A stretch of DNA of 64,000 nt from contig JAQYVY010000007.1 in NCBI GenBank assembly GCA_030145195.1, positions 23,210-87,209 on the forward strand. The letters are read 5' to 3'. Both the position numbers and the translations under genes were made by a program. The notes beneath the pieces are model-generated. The model had not been told where the DNA came from, did not search any database, and saw nothing but the letters and a program-made list of their open reading frames with translations. Shown piece by piece: positions 15,614-23,724 of this stretch; position 1 is the first letter of the stretch; each line of letters starts with the position of its first letter. This DNA is from Desulfuromonadales bacterium (GTDB taxonomy: Bacteria; Desulfobacterota; Desulfuromonadia; Desulfuromonadales; BM103).

Positions 15614-15946
15614 TTAGCCTCTCGGCATTGCCATGCTGAGCAGTTCAGTCACATGGACTACCCGCTGTTGCATGCCCGCCTGTTTAAGTCCCCAGGCCAG
15701 TTGCAGATGACAGCCAGGATTAGCCGTAACCAGCAGTTCGGCTCCGGTTGACTGAACATTCTCAAGTTTACGTTCCAGGATCTGCTGACTCTCGAAGGTG
15801 TACTTGAGGCTGAAGGTCGCGGCGCTACCGCAGCACCAACTGGCCTCGCTCATTTCGCGGTAATCAATGCCTGGGATTGCTTTGATCAGGTCACGCGGTT
15901 GTTTGCTGATTCCCTGGGCGTGACAGAGATGACAGGGTTCTGGAAC
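15614..15946 (-). pseudogene. C-terminal fragment of a glycolate-oxidase-type iron-sulfur subunit (GlcF/LutA-like)
   Basis: About 110 codons matching only the final CCG domain: PEPCHLCHAQGISKQPRDL, then EASWCCGSAATFSL and a closing VTANPGCHLQLAWGL. In whole proteins this follows a ferredoxin domain and a first CCG domain, which are missing here. Upstream of PEPCHLCH the frame enters the lut operon's control region and loses similarity. It is therefore a truncated relic cut off at the present lut promoter. A short protein from a TTG near 15979 could still be made, but no ribosome site supports it. Confidence 0.7.
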
Positions 15947-15966
15947 CCGTATTAGGGTTGTATGTC

Positions 15967-15979
15967 TTGGTAAGAACAA
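15967..15979. promoter_or_regulatory. FadR/LldR-type operator in front of the lut operon
   Basis: TTGGTAAGAACAA matches TTGGTnnnACCAA at all but one outer position and lies 21 bases before the lutC start. It has the same layout as the operator in the gntR promoter at 14814-14826, linking the regulator to this operon. Confidence 0.6.
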
Positions 15980-16000
15980 TTAACAGCGGGAGTGCGTTTG

Positions 16001-16564
16001 ATGCAAGAAGAGAGACTGGTCGCAGTTTTTAGTGAATCCGCCCGCGCCGTTGGGTCCGAGGTTTCTATTGTCGCAGATGTTGAAGCCGTGGTGGACTACG
16101 TCAAGCAACTGACGACTTGTTTGGTCATGGTGCCGGACTTTGCCTCGGCAAAACGGCTTGACCTGGTTTCCGCCCTCAAGGCATCCGGAGTCGCGCTGGT
16201 GCAAGAAGATCTCCGCCAGGGCGCTGCCACTGCTGCAGTCGGGGTGACCGGAGCCAATTTTGCTTTTGCCGCCACCGGCACGGTGGTACTGGAAAGCACC
16301 CGCGAAGACATCCGTCTGGCAACCACCCTGCCGGAGCATCACGTAGTGCTGCTCGATCCGGCCAAGATTCTCGAAGACGATCTGGCTGCAGTCCCTCATC
16401 TGCGGAGCTTCCATCAGAACAGCCCGCGCAACTATCTGGCCTATATTACAGGCCCGAGCCGCACCGCGGATATCGAGCGAGTGCTGACTATCGGTGTTCA
16501 TGGTCCGAAGCAACTGCATATTCTGCTCTTCACCGGCCTTTCCAATGATCCGTTGGAAATGTAG
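16001..16564 (+). CDS. lutC: Lactate utilisation protein C (LUD domain)
   Basis: 187 residues from ATG 16001, nine bases after GGGAG; a GTG nine bases upstream is possible. It is a single LUD domain: VGVTGANFAFAATGTVVLEST and the following RLATTLPEHHVVLL are the conserved core. LutC is one of three parts (LutA, LutB, LutC / LldE, F, G) of the cytoplasmic iron-sulfur L-lactate dehydrogenase. Compared with the family it is slightly short at the N-terminus. It starts the operon, 31 bases before the fused lutB-lutA gene. Confidence 0.88.
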   Translation: MQEERLVAVFSESARAVGSEVSIVADVEAVVDYVKQLTTCLVMVPDFASAKRLDLVSALKASGVALVQEDLRQGAATAAVGVTGANFAFAATGTVVLESTREDIRLATTLPEHHVVLLDPAKILEDDLAAVPHLRSFHQNSPRNYLAYITGPSRTADIERVLTIGVHGPKQLHILLFTGLSNDPLEM

Positions 16565-16595
16565 TCGAGCAGGCTTGACTATTAAGGATTAAATC

Positions 16596-18743
16596 ATGAA
16601 TAAAGTTCGCGCCAAGGAATACCAGGTCCGCATAGATCATGCATTGGCGACGCCGAAATTGCAGGAGGCCCTACACAAATTCGGCGACGCTTTTCTGCTC
16701 GCCCGCGAAAAAGCCTTCAGCCAATATGATTTTGAGGCGTTGCGGCTAGCGATCGCCGACTGCAAGGATGAGGTGGCCGCACATCGCCAACAGTATCTTG
16801 AGCAGTTCATCGCCAATGCCGAGGCCGCAGGCGCAACGGTTTACCAGGCCAAAACCGCCGCTGACGCCAACACCTATATTGCCGAACTGGCCAAGTCCAG
16901 AGGGGTCAAGCTGGCTGTCAAGAGCAAGAGTATGGCGAGTGAAGAGACCCATCTTAATAACGCTCTCAAGGGTGCCGGTGTCGAGGCGCTCGAGACCGAT
17001 CTTGGCGAATGGATTATTCAGCTCGCCGGTCAGCGCCCCAGTCACATGGTGATGCCAGCGATCCACATGTTTAAAGAAGAGGTCGCGGAACTGTTCAGTA
17101 AGGTGACCGGTAGCGAGGAACCTGCTGAAATCGAGCATCTGGTGCAGGTCGCTCGCGAGCAGTTGCGCCAAGGCTACCTCGATGCTGACATGGGGATTAC
17201 CGGGGCCAACATCGCAGTGGCTGAAACAGGCGGCATTGCCTTGATTACCAATGAGGGCAATGCCAGGCTGGTCTCGACCCTGCCGAAGATTCACGTCGCC
17301 CTGCTCGGGGTGGAGAAGATCGTACCGACCCTCGAGGATGCGGCGACCATCATCCGAACCCTGCCGAAGAACGCCACCGGCCAGTTGCTGACCTCATACG
17401 TTACCTGGATCCGCGGCGCGGTTCCCTGTGGTGACGGTGACAAAGAGCTGCACCTAGTGCTGCTCGACAACGGCCGCAGTGCTCTAGCCGAGTCGCCGCA
17501 GTGCCGTGACGCACTGCGTTGTATCAAGTGCGGCGCCTGTGCCAACGTCTGCCCGGTTTATCAGACCGTCGGCGGCCATGTCTTCGGCCATGTCTACATT
17601 GGTGCGATCGGCATCATTCTGACAGCTTTCTTTCACGGTTTGGACAAGGCCGCCGAGATCGTTCGCGCCTGCATCGGCTGCCGCGCCTGCGTCACGGTCT
17701 GCCCGTCGAACATCGATCTGGAAAATATCATTCTCAGTCTGCGTGAGACCATTGGCCACGAAGAGGGAATCGGGCTTGGCAAGTCGATCGTCTTCCGCAA
17801 GGTGATGCGTAACCGTAAACTGTTCCACAGCCTGATCCGGGCCGCCTCCATGCTACAGAAACCTGTTACCGGCGGGCAACGCACCATTCGTCATCTACCA
17901 CTCTTCTTCTCTTCACTGACCGAGTGGCGAACGTTGCCTGCGGTCGCCGAAAAATCGCTGCGCGACCAGTGGCAAAAGATTCCACAGAAGATCGAAAAGC
18001 CACGTTTCAAGGTCGCACTGTTTGGCGGCTGTGCCAATGACTTCCTTTACCCGGAACTCGGCATTGACCTGATCAAGGTGATGAATAAACTGGATGTCGA
18101 AGTCTCTTACCCGCTCGATCAGAACTGCTGTGGGGTGCCGGCTCTTTATTCAGGAGACAAGGAAACAGCCGTTGCGCTGGCCGAACAGAATATTGCCGCA
18201 ATGCTCAAGGACGATCCTGATTTCGTCTTGACCACCTGTCCGACCTGCACCATGGCGTTGCAAAGGGATTTTGTCGAATTTCTCAAGGACAATCCGGTTT
18301 GGGCTGCCAGGGCTGAGCATCTGGCAGAAATCACGGTTGATGCTGCCGGCTTCATCGTCAACCAGCTTGGTGCCGCCGAGGTCTTCAAAGGGGAGGCTGT
18401 CCCAGAAAAAGTCACCTATCATGACTCCTGTCATCTTAAACGCGGCGCAGGGGTCTGGAAAGAACCGCGCGAGCTATTGACAACCTCTGGACTGGATTTG
18501 GTCGAGATGGAGCATGCTGATCGCTGCTGTGGTTTTGGCGGTTCCTATTCATTGACCAGTCACCCTGACATTTCCAAGCAGATTCTTGGCGACAAGATCA
18601 GGGATATTGAAAAAAGCGGAGCCACCTGTGTCGCCATGGATTGTCCTGGCTGTATGCTACAGTTGCGTGGTGGGCTGGAGAAGCAGGAGAAAGACATACG
18701 CGTCAAACATACCATTGAACTGCTTGCAGAGGCCCTTAAATGA
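16596..18743 (+). CDS. Fused LutB-LutA iron-sulfur lactate dehydrogenase subunit
   Basis: 715 residues joining two proteins that are separate in Bacillus. Residues about 60-290 are a LUD domain (MGITGANIAVAETGGIALITNEGN). Two 4Fe-4S ferredoxin motifs follow at Cys~308 (CIKCGACANVCPVY) and ~359 (CIGCRACVTVCPSN). The LutA-like half has two CCG domains with CCGVPALYSG near 510 and RCCGFGGSYSL near 643, plus CPTC and CPGC partners. With LutC it should oxidise L-lactate to pyruvate in the cytoplasm. Fusion fixes subunit ratio. The stop overlaps the next start by ATGA. Confidence 0.9.
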   Translation: MNKVRAKEYQVRIDHALATPKLQEALHKFGDAFLLAREKAFSQYDFEALRLAIADCKDEVAAHRQQYLEQFIANAEAAGATVYQAKTAADANTYIAELAKSRGVKLAVKSKSMASEETHLNNALKGAGVEALETDLGEWIIQLAGQRPSHMVMPAIHMFKEEVAELFSKVTGSEEPAEIEHLVQVAREQLRQGYLDADMGITGANIAVAETGGIALITNEGNARLVSTLPKIHVALLGVEKIVPTLEDAATIIRTLPKNATGQLLTSYVTWIRGAVPCGDGDKELHLVLLDNGRSALAESPQCRDALRCIKCGACANVCPVYQTVGGHVFGHVYIGAIGIILTAFFHGLDKAAEIVRACIGCRACVTVCPSNIDLENIILSLRETIGHEEGIGLGKSIVFRKVMRNRKLFHSLIRAASMLQKPVTGGQRTIRHLPLFFSSLTEWRTLPAVAEKSLRDQWQKIPQKIEKPRFKVALFGGCANDFLYPELGIDLIKVMNKLDVEVSYPLDQNCCGVPALYSGDKETAVALAEQNIAAMLKDDPDFVLTTCPTCTMALQRDFVEFLKDNPVWAARAEHLAEITVDAAGFIVNQLGAAEVFKGEAVPEKVTYHDSCHLKRGAGVWKEPRELLTTSGLDLVEMEHADRCCGFGGSYSLTSHPDISKQILGDKIRDIEKSGATCVAMDCPGCMLQLRGGLEKQEKDIRVKHTIELLAEALK

Positions 18744-19855
18744 TCGACTACTGCGATAATCTGAGCAAAGCAACCGTTCGCGTCTCAAGGCCTGAGCTAC
18801 TTACTATGGTCCGCCTGATTCGCCTGCTGGACCGACTCAGTCGTCATTCTGCCTATCGTGAGTGCGTTTATGCGAGCGTACCGGAGGTGGCGAGCTTCGA
18901 CCCTGGCCATGACGCGGTGATGATGTGCTATGATTTTCATCTGACAGCAGAGGGCCCCCGACTGATTGAAGTCAACACCAATGCCGGTGGCGGCTTGCTC
19001 GCCTACTTGGCGCACCAACCTGTACAGAGTTCCCCTCTTGAGATCAATTCTAAGCTAAAAAATCGTTTGCTAGCGATGTTTAGCTCCGAGATGCAACAGT
19101 TTTCTGGTGGCAAAAAGTCGAAACCAAACCGTATAGTCATCATAGATGAGACACCAGAGCAACAGTATCTCTACGGTGAGATGCAGGCCTTTGCCTCCCT
19201 GCTGACCTCCAGTGGGATTCCAACTGAAATCGCGGAACCGCATCAACTCAAGGCCGATGCGGACGGCATTACTCTCAATGGTGCCGTGATCGACATGATC
19301 TATAATCGTCACTGCGACTTTTATCTCGAAAGCGAGAATTTGGCCGGAGTCCGAAGCGCCTACCTCAATCACTCCGTCTGCTTAACACCGAACCCGCACA
19401 TGTATGGGTTATTAGCTGACAAACGCCGCCTGGTTCTCTGGAGTGACCCGGAGCTGATTTCTCAAATGTCATTATCCGCAACTGACCAGAAGTTGCTAAC
19501 AGCTTGCGTGCCACCAAGCTTTTTGCTGGCAGATCTGAGCGGCGATGAAGTCTGGCGTGCGCGTAAGTCCTGGGTCTTCAAGCCAGTGACACGATTCGGC
19601 AGTCGTGGCGTCTTGCTCGGTGCAAAGATAAGTCGTTCTCGATTTAATAAATTGTTGCCAGAAGAAACCCTGGTGCAGCAATTAGCCCTTCCGTCACTGA
19701 CCGAAGTGCCCGAATACGGCTCGATGAAAACCGACCTGCGTCTCTATGCCTATCGCGGTAGGGTGCTGGGGGTCACTGCCCGTCTTTATCAAGGCCAAGT
19801 GACCAACCTCCGAACCCCCGGTGGCGGCTTCGCACCAATAAAAACGACTCTTTAA
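18740..19855 (+). CDS. Circularly permuted ATP-grasp protein, coupled to lactate oxidation genes
   Basis: 371 residues, start overlapping the lutBA stop (ATGA). The N-terminal part has RLIEVNTNAGGG (about residues 74-85), which resembles the E-x-N metal motif normally near the end of an ATP-grasp fold, whereas the nucleotide-loop-like WVFKPVTRFGSRGVLLG comes later (about 276-292), followed by DLRLYAYRG and a closing GGGFAPI. That order fits circularly permuted ATP-grasp enzymes (relatives of PF04174/PF14403), which join a carboxylate to an amine. Between them lies IYNRHCDFYLES and PNPHMYGLLADKRRL. Substrate unknown; a peptide-like or acid-amine ligation linked to lactate is only inference. 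Confidence 0.65.
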   Translation: MIDYCDNLSKATVRVSRPELLTMVRLIRLLDRLSRHSAYRECVYASVPEVASFDPGHDAVMMCYDFHLTAEGPRLIEVNTNAGGGLLAYLAHQPVQSSPLEINSKLKNRLLAMFSSEMQQFSGGKKSKPNRIVIIDETPEQQYLYGEMQAFASLLTSSGIPTEIAEPHQLKADADGITLNGAVIDMIYNRHCDFYLESENLAGVRSAYLNHSVCLTPNPHMYGLLADKRRLVLWSDPELISQMSLSATDQKLLTACVPPSFLLADLSGDEVWRARKSWVFKPVTRFGSRGVLLGAKISRSRFNKLLPEETLVQQLALPSLTEVPEYGSMKTDLRLYAYRGRVLGVTARLYQGQVTNLRTPGGGFAPIKTTL

Positions 19856-19993
19856 AAAAGGTGCAAAGAGAAAAAGGTTGACGCTTTCACCTTTCAGAAT
19901 TAAAATCAACTAACCGTAGCCGGACAATATTGAGCCTCACCGCTTCCCTGCACAACACCTTTACCACCTAGCTCTGCCTGGAATATTTAATTT

Positions 19994-20662
19994 ATGGTTT
20001 TTGATTTTGAGTGTGAAAATGGTTCCCGCAATAAGTTGATACTGTCGCTGTCCAGCTTCGGAGGGCTCGCATTATTGCTCAGCGGCTACACGATCAGTAG
20101 TAGCTATCTGTCGGTGTCCGGCTATGGTAGTTGGGGGGTCTCTGGTCAAGAGTTGGTCGTTTGGTTCAGCCTACTTGGTATAGCGATTATGGCTGTCTCT
20201 TTGGTCGTTGGATTGTTTTTTAGTAAAGCCCGGTGTACTTCCCTTGCGATACTACTCGGTTCCGGCCTGCTGGTCACGATGATCCTGATATCCCTCAAGT
20301 GTGCCGACACCATCAGAATGGATGGTTTTCACCGTTTAACCCAGGAAGCAGGGCCTCTTATCACGGCAATCAATGCTTATGAGAAAAAAAATGGTCATCC
20401 ACCGCAAAGCCTGAAACAGTTGTCAACAGAGTCTCTTTCCAGAGACAACATCAAAGGTGGGGCCTTGCCAGAGTTCGACTATTATCCCGGTCCCCACGCT
20501 TTTGAGCGTTATCACGGAAACCCCTGGGTTTTGATATTACAAACCCCAACCGGTCCGTTAAAATGGGACATGTTTCTTTACTACCCGTTACAAAACTATC
20601 CTACCTTAGGCCTCGGTGGTTGGTTTGAAAAGGTCGATGAATGGGCATATGTCCATGAATAA
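19994..20662 (+). CDS. Hypothetical protein with three membrane helices and a soluble C-terminal domain
   Basis: 222 residues. Hydrophobic helices at about residues 15-35, 52-74 and 83-102, then a soluble tail in which ITAINAYEKKNGHPPQSLKQL resembles the region after the helix in pseudopilin-like and related proteins. The ribosome site is weak (GGAATATTTAATTT). Family not recognised. It stands alone after the lut operon with a 138-base gap and is followed by an empty stretch, so its expression and role are open. Confidence 0.6.
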   Translation: MVFDFECENGSRNKLILSLSSFGGLALLLSGYTISSSYLSVSGYGSWGVSGQELVVWFSLLGIAIMAVSLVVGLFFSKARCTSLAILLGSGLLVTMILISLKCADTIRMDGFHRLTQEAGPLITAINAYEKKNGHPPQSLKQLSTESLSRDNIKGGALPEFDYYPGPHAFERYHGNPWVLILQTPTGPLKWDMFLYYPLQNYPTLGLGGWFEKVDEWAYVHE

Positions 20663-20990
20663 AGGTACAGACAAGACCTCACAAGTTTTAAATCAGCCGG
20701 TCAAAGCACTTAGTTCAACCTGAATTTCGGAGACAGACGCCCTTACCCCTTTCATAAACTGGTCGAACCGTCACATCAAGACTGTAATTTTTGCGATTCA
20801 TTAAAGCCACGGAACAAGCACCTCACAAAAAGCGGATTCGTTCTGTTGTTCTCTCGAAGCAAATCAACTTGTTGTAAAAATTTAGCGCTTATACCAAGAA
20901 GACCCCACCAGAAGGCGAGGTCTTTGTCTACCATACCAGAGGCCCGACCCTCTGGTCGAACCTCTGAATTTATATCAAACCCTTGAAGAT
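20663..20990. other. Intergenic region with two hairpins, no gene seen
   Basis: No open frame of note. Near its right end are two stem-loops, AAGACC...GGTCTT (20899-20924) and ACCAGAGG...CCTCTGGT (20935-20956), which lie just past the stop of the minus-strand gntR gene. Confidence 0.5.
20935..20956 (-). terminator. Hairpin after the second gntR gene
   Basis: ACCAGAGG (20935-20942) and CCTCTGGT (20949-20956) form a perfect 8-bp stem around CCCGAC, 34 bases past the stop of the minus-strand regulator. No T-run follows, so the terminator call is tentative. Confidence 0.45.
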
Positions 20991-21698
20991 CTATGAGTGC
21001 AACTTCCGTACAGACGAGACGAGACCCGCATCGTCTTTTTCCTCAGCCAGACTCTGGATCAAGACATCAGCACCAATGGTGGCGGCATGCCGGACCAGAC
21101 TGTCCGCGCGTCCGCCATCATGATCCTTAAAAGCCTGAATCATGTTGCGGTGTTCTTCCACAGAGATCTCCATACGACCCGGTTGTGAAAGTGAGGCCAA
21201 GCGCAACCGCTGGAACTTCATGACCAGCTGATTGACCAGTTCATAGAGCTTTTCGTTGCCAGCAGCTTTAATAAACAGCTCATGAAAATCATTATGAGCC
21301 CTGAAGAAACTTTTAACATCACCCTCGTTGGCAAGTTTCTGTAGCTTTTCGTTAATGGCTTCAAGTCGTTCAATATCTTTATCCGACAGTTTTATTGCCG
21401 CCATACGTGCAGCAAAACCTTCAAGAATAATCTTGATGGCGTAAAACTCTTCAACATCTCGCGCCGAAAGCGAGGCGACAACGGCGCCCTTGCGCGGGAT
21501 AACCTTCAAATAGCCTTCCGATTCTAGTTGACGAAAAGCCTCCCGAATCGGAGTTCGGCTAATACCAAAGCGCTCTGCCAGATCGGGTTCAGAAACACGC
21601 TCACCTGGTTTCATGCTTCCTTTAAGAATGGCATCCCGAATCGTCTCCAGGATCTTTTCACGCAAAGTCAGATGTTTTTCTATAGTTTTTCTTCGCAC
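20991..21698 (-). CDS. GntR regulator of the FCD group
   Basis: 235 residues starting at GTG 21698, nine bases after CGGAG. Winged helix at residues about 10-72 (REKILETIRDAILKGSMKPGERVSEPDLAERFGISRTPIREAF) and an FCD ligand domain with FRAHNDFHELFIKAAGN and EEHRNMIQAFKDHD, whose Asp/His residues bind metal in the family. A perfect 15-bp palindrome lies 33 bases upstream, likely its own operator. It is divergent from the K+ channel gene, but regulation of that gene is not shown. Effector unknown. Confidence 0.88.
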   Translation of the reverse strand: MRRKTIEKHLTLREKILETIRDAILKGSMKPGERVSEPDLAERFGISRTPIREAFRQLESEGYLKVIPRKGAVVASLSARDVEEFYAIKIILEGFAARMAAIKLSDKDIERLEAINEKLQKLANEGDVKSFFRAHNDFHELFIKAAGNEKLYELVNQLVMKFQRLRLASLSQPGRMEISVEEHRNMIQAFKDHDGGRADSLVRHAATIGADVLIQSLAEEKDDAGLVSSVRKLHS

Positions 21699-21730
21699 AG
21701 GGAAACTCCGTTCTATTTAGACGTAATAAT

Positions 21731-21745
21731 TGTATACAGTATACA
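21731..21745. promoter_or_regulatory. Palindromic operator upstream of the FCD regulator
   Basis: TGTATACAGTATACA is a perfect 7-1-7 inverted repeat (TGTATAC / GTATACA). AT-rich TGTATAC-type palindromes are typical operators of FCD/VanR-type GntR proteins. It sits between the regulator and the divergent K+ channel gene. Confidence 0.65.
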
Positions 21746-21852
21746 TTATATGTCAAGCCATTTATCCGAAATTAAGCGCTCAAGCCTCCTAACTTCTTGC
21801 TTTTTGGGCGAAGCGGAATTATTATCTGCCCAAGCTTTTTCAAGGATAACTC

Positions 21853-22866
21853 ATGGATCCAGTCCGTCATTTACGCTTTTCTTTTGCTTCCCTCCTCTCT
21901 GTGATCGGTCTTGGTACCATCGGCTATGCCCTAATCGAGGATTGGCGCCTTTTCGATGCGCTTTACATGACCGTCATCACTCTGGCCACCGTTGGTTTCA
22001 GAGAAGTCCACGAACTGTCCCCTGAGGGTAAATTATTTACCATTGTCCTGATTATCTCTGGCACCGGCATCATTGCCTACGCACTTAGTAGTTTGATCCA
22101 GTTCACGGTTGAGGGACAACTGCAACGAATTCTCGGGAGGAAAAAATTGGAAAACCGTATCAGCAAACTAACTGGGCATTACATTATTTGCGGGTTTGGT
22201 CGTATCGGACACTTGATCAGCCATGAATTCCGGTCAAAACCAACCCCTTTCATAGTCGTCGAAAAAGACCCGCAACTCATAGAACGACTTGAACGTGAAG
22301 ACATCCTTTACGTCGTAGGGGATGCCACCGACGATGAAACCTTGCAAGCAGCAGGGATCGACTCTGCCAAAGGACTCATCACGGCCGTAACCTCAGATAC
22401 GGACAATGTTTATATTACCTTGACCGCACGCGGCCTCAACCCCAATCTTTTCATTTTGGCTAGAGCTGGTGAAGTGGGATCAGAGAAGAAGTTGATGCGG
22501 GCGGGTGCCAGCAAAGTCATCTCTCCTTACACGATCGGAGCCAACCGCATGGCTCAGGCTATCCTGCGTCCTTCAGTGGTTGATTTCATCGAAATAGCGA
22601 CTGCTAGCGAAAACCTCGCTTTACAGATCGAAGAAATCACCATCGCAGCAAATTCTGAGCTCGCGGGCAAAAACTTGATCGATTCCGGGATTCGTCAAAG
22701 CATGGGTATCATAATCGTCTGCATCAAAAAGCCTGACGGTCACATGCTTTTCAATCCCTCGCCAGCGACCATAATTGATCCCGGTGCAGTACTAATTACT
22801 CTGGGTGAGCGCCCAGCCATTATTCAGCTTGAGAAAATTGCTCGAGGGGGCAATTTTGCGTCCTGA
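21853..22866 (+). CDS. Two-helix potassium channel with RCK (TrkA-N/TrkA-C) domain
   Basis: 337 residues. TM1 about 10-28, a pore helix with the filter LATVGFREV (about 44-52), TM2 about 60-85, then a TrkA-N Rossmann domain beginning YIICGFGRIGHLI, with acid VEKD after strand 2, and a C-terminal TrkA-C domain. This is the MthK/GsuK layout, gated by a cytoplasmic nucleotide or ion ring. The filter reads T-V-G-F-R-E instead of T-V-G-Y-G-D, so ion choice may differ. The stop region contains the TTG start of the next gene. Confidence 0.88.
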   Translation: MDPVRHLRFSFASLLSVIGLGTIGYALIEDWRLFDALYMTVITLATVGFREVHELSPEGKLFTIVLIISGTGIIAYALSSLIQFTVEGQLQRILGRKKLENRISKLTGHYIICGFGRIGHLISHEFRSKPTPFIVVEKDPQLIERLEREDILYVVGDATDDETLQAAGIDSAKGLITAVTSDTDNVYITLTARGLNPNLFILARAGEVGSEKKLMRAGASKVISPYTIGANRMAQAILRPSVVDFIEIATASENLALQIEEITIAANSELAGKNLIDSGIRQSMGIIIVCIKKPDGHMLFNPSPATIIDPGAVLITLGERPAIIQLEKIARGGNFAS

Positions 22867-23647
22867 CCGACTGGGAGCCCATATCCCCTGGCCGCAGATC
22901 GAGCCCTTTATCGAAAAGGTCCTCGCTCTTGATCTGACTCCTGAAATTGCGATCAAAGGACCAGAGCTCGACACCATAGTCCCTGATCAAATCACTGAAA
23001 CGGCCCAACTTCTCGCGGCCGCCAAGGTCCGGCCGACCGTCCATGCCCCTTTTTTTGACCTCAATCCCGGAGCCATCGACCCACTCGTTCGCCAGACAAC
23101 CTATCATCGACTGAGCCAGGCTCTTGACTTTGCTGGACAACTGAACGCCCGTCTAATGGTGATCCATCCTGGCTTTGATCGCTGGCGCTACCCAAACCTC
23201 GACGAAACCTGGACTGAGTTAGCCTGCGGTTTCTTTCCGCCTCTGCTTGTTCAAGCCCAAAGATACAATTGTCGCCTAGCCATTGAAAATATTTACGAAG
23301 AAACGCCGACAACGTTGATAAACTTAGTCAACAAGCTTGACTCAGAATGGCTAGGACACTGTTTTGATGCTGGGCACTGGCACATTTTTGGGAAGGCCTC
23401 AATGGCGGATTGGCTCAAAGCTATAGAAGCTAAACTGTTCCACCTCCACCTCCACGACAATCACGGCAGCAATGATGACCATCTGCCTGTTGGTGAAGGT
23501 TTTATTGATTTTAATCCTCTGTTCCAGACCATCACGGCTATGTCCACCACACCCAGCATAACCCTTGAAGCACACAGTCCCGAACATCTGATACGCTCTT
23601 TGCGGCAAGTGCAGCTTCGGCTCAACAAAGAGCCAGGGCATTCCTAG
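22856..23647 (+). CDS. Sugar-phosphate isomerase/epimerase-like TIM-barrel protein
   Basis: 263 residues from TTG 22856, placed after GAGGGGGC and overlapping the end of the channel gene by 11 bases; there is no nearby ATG. The AP-endonuclease-2-type barrel is recognised from LGAHIPW, VHAPFFDLNPG, LMVIHPG, AIENIYEE, GHCFDAGHWHIFG and HLHLHDNHG, which carry the usual His, Glu and Asp metal ligands. Reaction unknown. Coupling to the channel suggests co-expression, nothing more. Confidence 0.8.
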   Translation: MRPDRLGAHIPWPQIEPFIEKVLALDLTPEIAIKGPELDTIVPDQITETAQLLAAAKVRPTVHAPFFDLNPGAIDPLVRQTTYHRLSQALDFAGQLNARLMVIHPGFDRWRYPNLDETWTELACGFFPPLLVQAQRYNCRLAIENIYEETPTTLINLVNKLDSEWLGHCFDAGHWHIFGKASMADWLKAIEAKLFHLHLHDNHGSNDDHLPVGEGFIDFNPLFQTITAMSTTPSITLEAHSPEHLIRSLRQVQLRLNKEPGHS

Positions 23648-23673
23648 AAAACCTCCGCTTCGAGAAATAGAAA

Positions 23674-23699
23674 AAGGGCGACTCGTAAGAGCCGCCCTT
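23674..23699. terminator. Terminator of the atp operon (and of the gene facing it)
   Basis: AAGGGCGACTC and GAGCCGCCCTT pair with one mismatch around GTAA. On the minus strand the stem is followed by TTTTTCTATTTC, a good T-run ending the atp transcript after atpC; on the plus strand it can end the TIM-barrel gene. Confidence 0.75.
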
Positions 23700-23724
23700 A
23701 TTGTATCGTTGATATAGTTTCGAC

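Noticed and set aside
20663..20990. Small RNA or tRNA in the gap before the second gntR gene
   Set aside because: Only two short hairpins; no cloverleaf or conserved RNA motif recognised.
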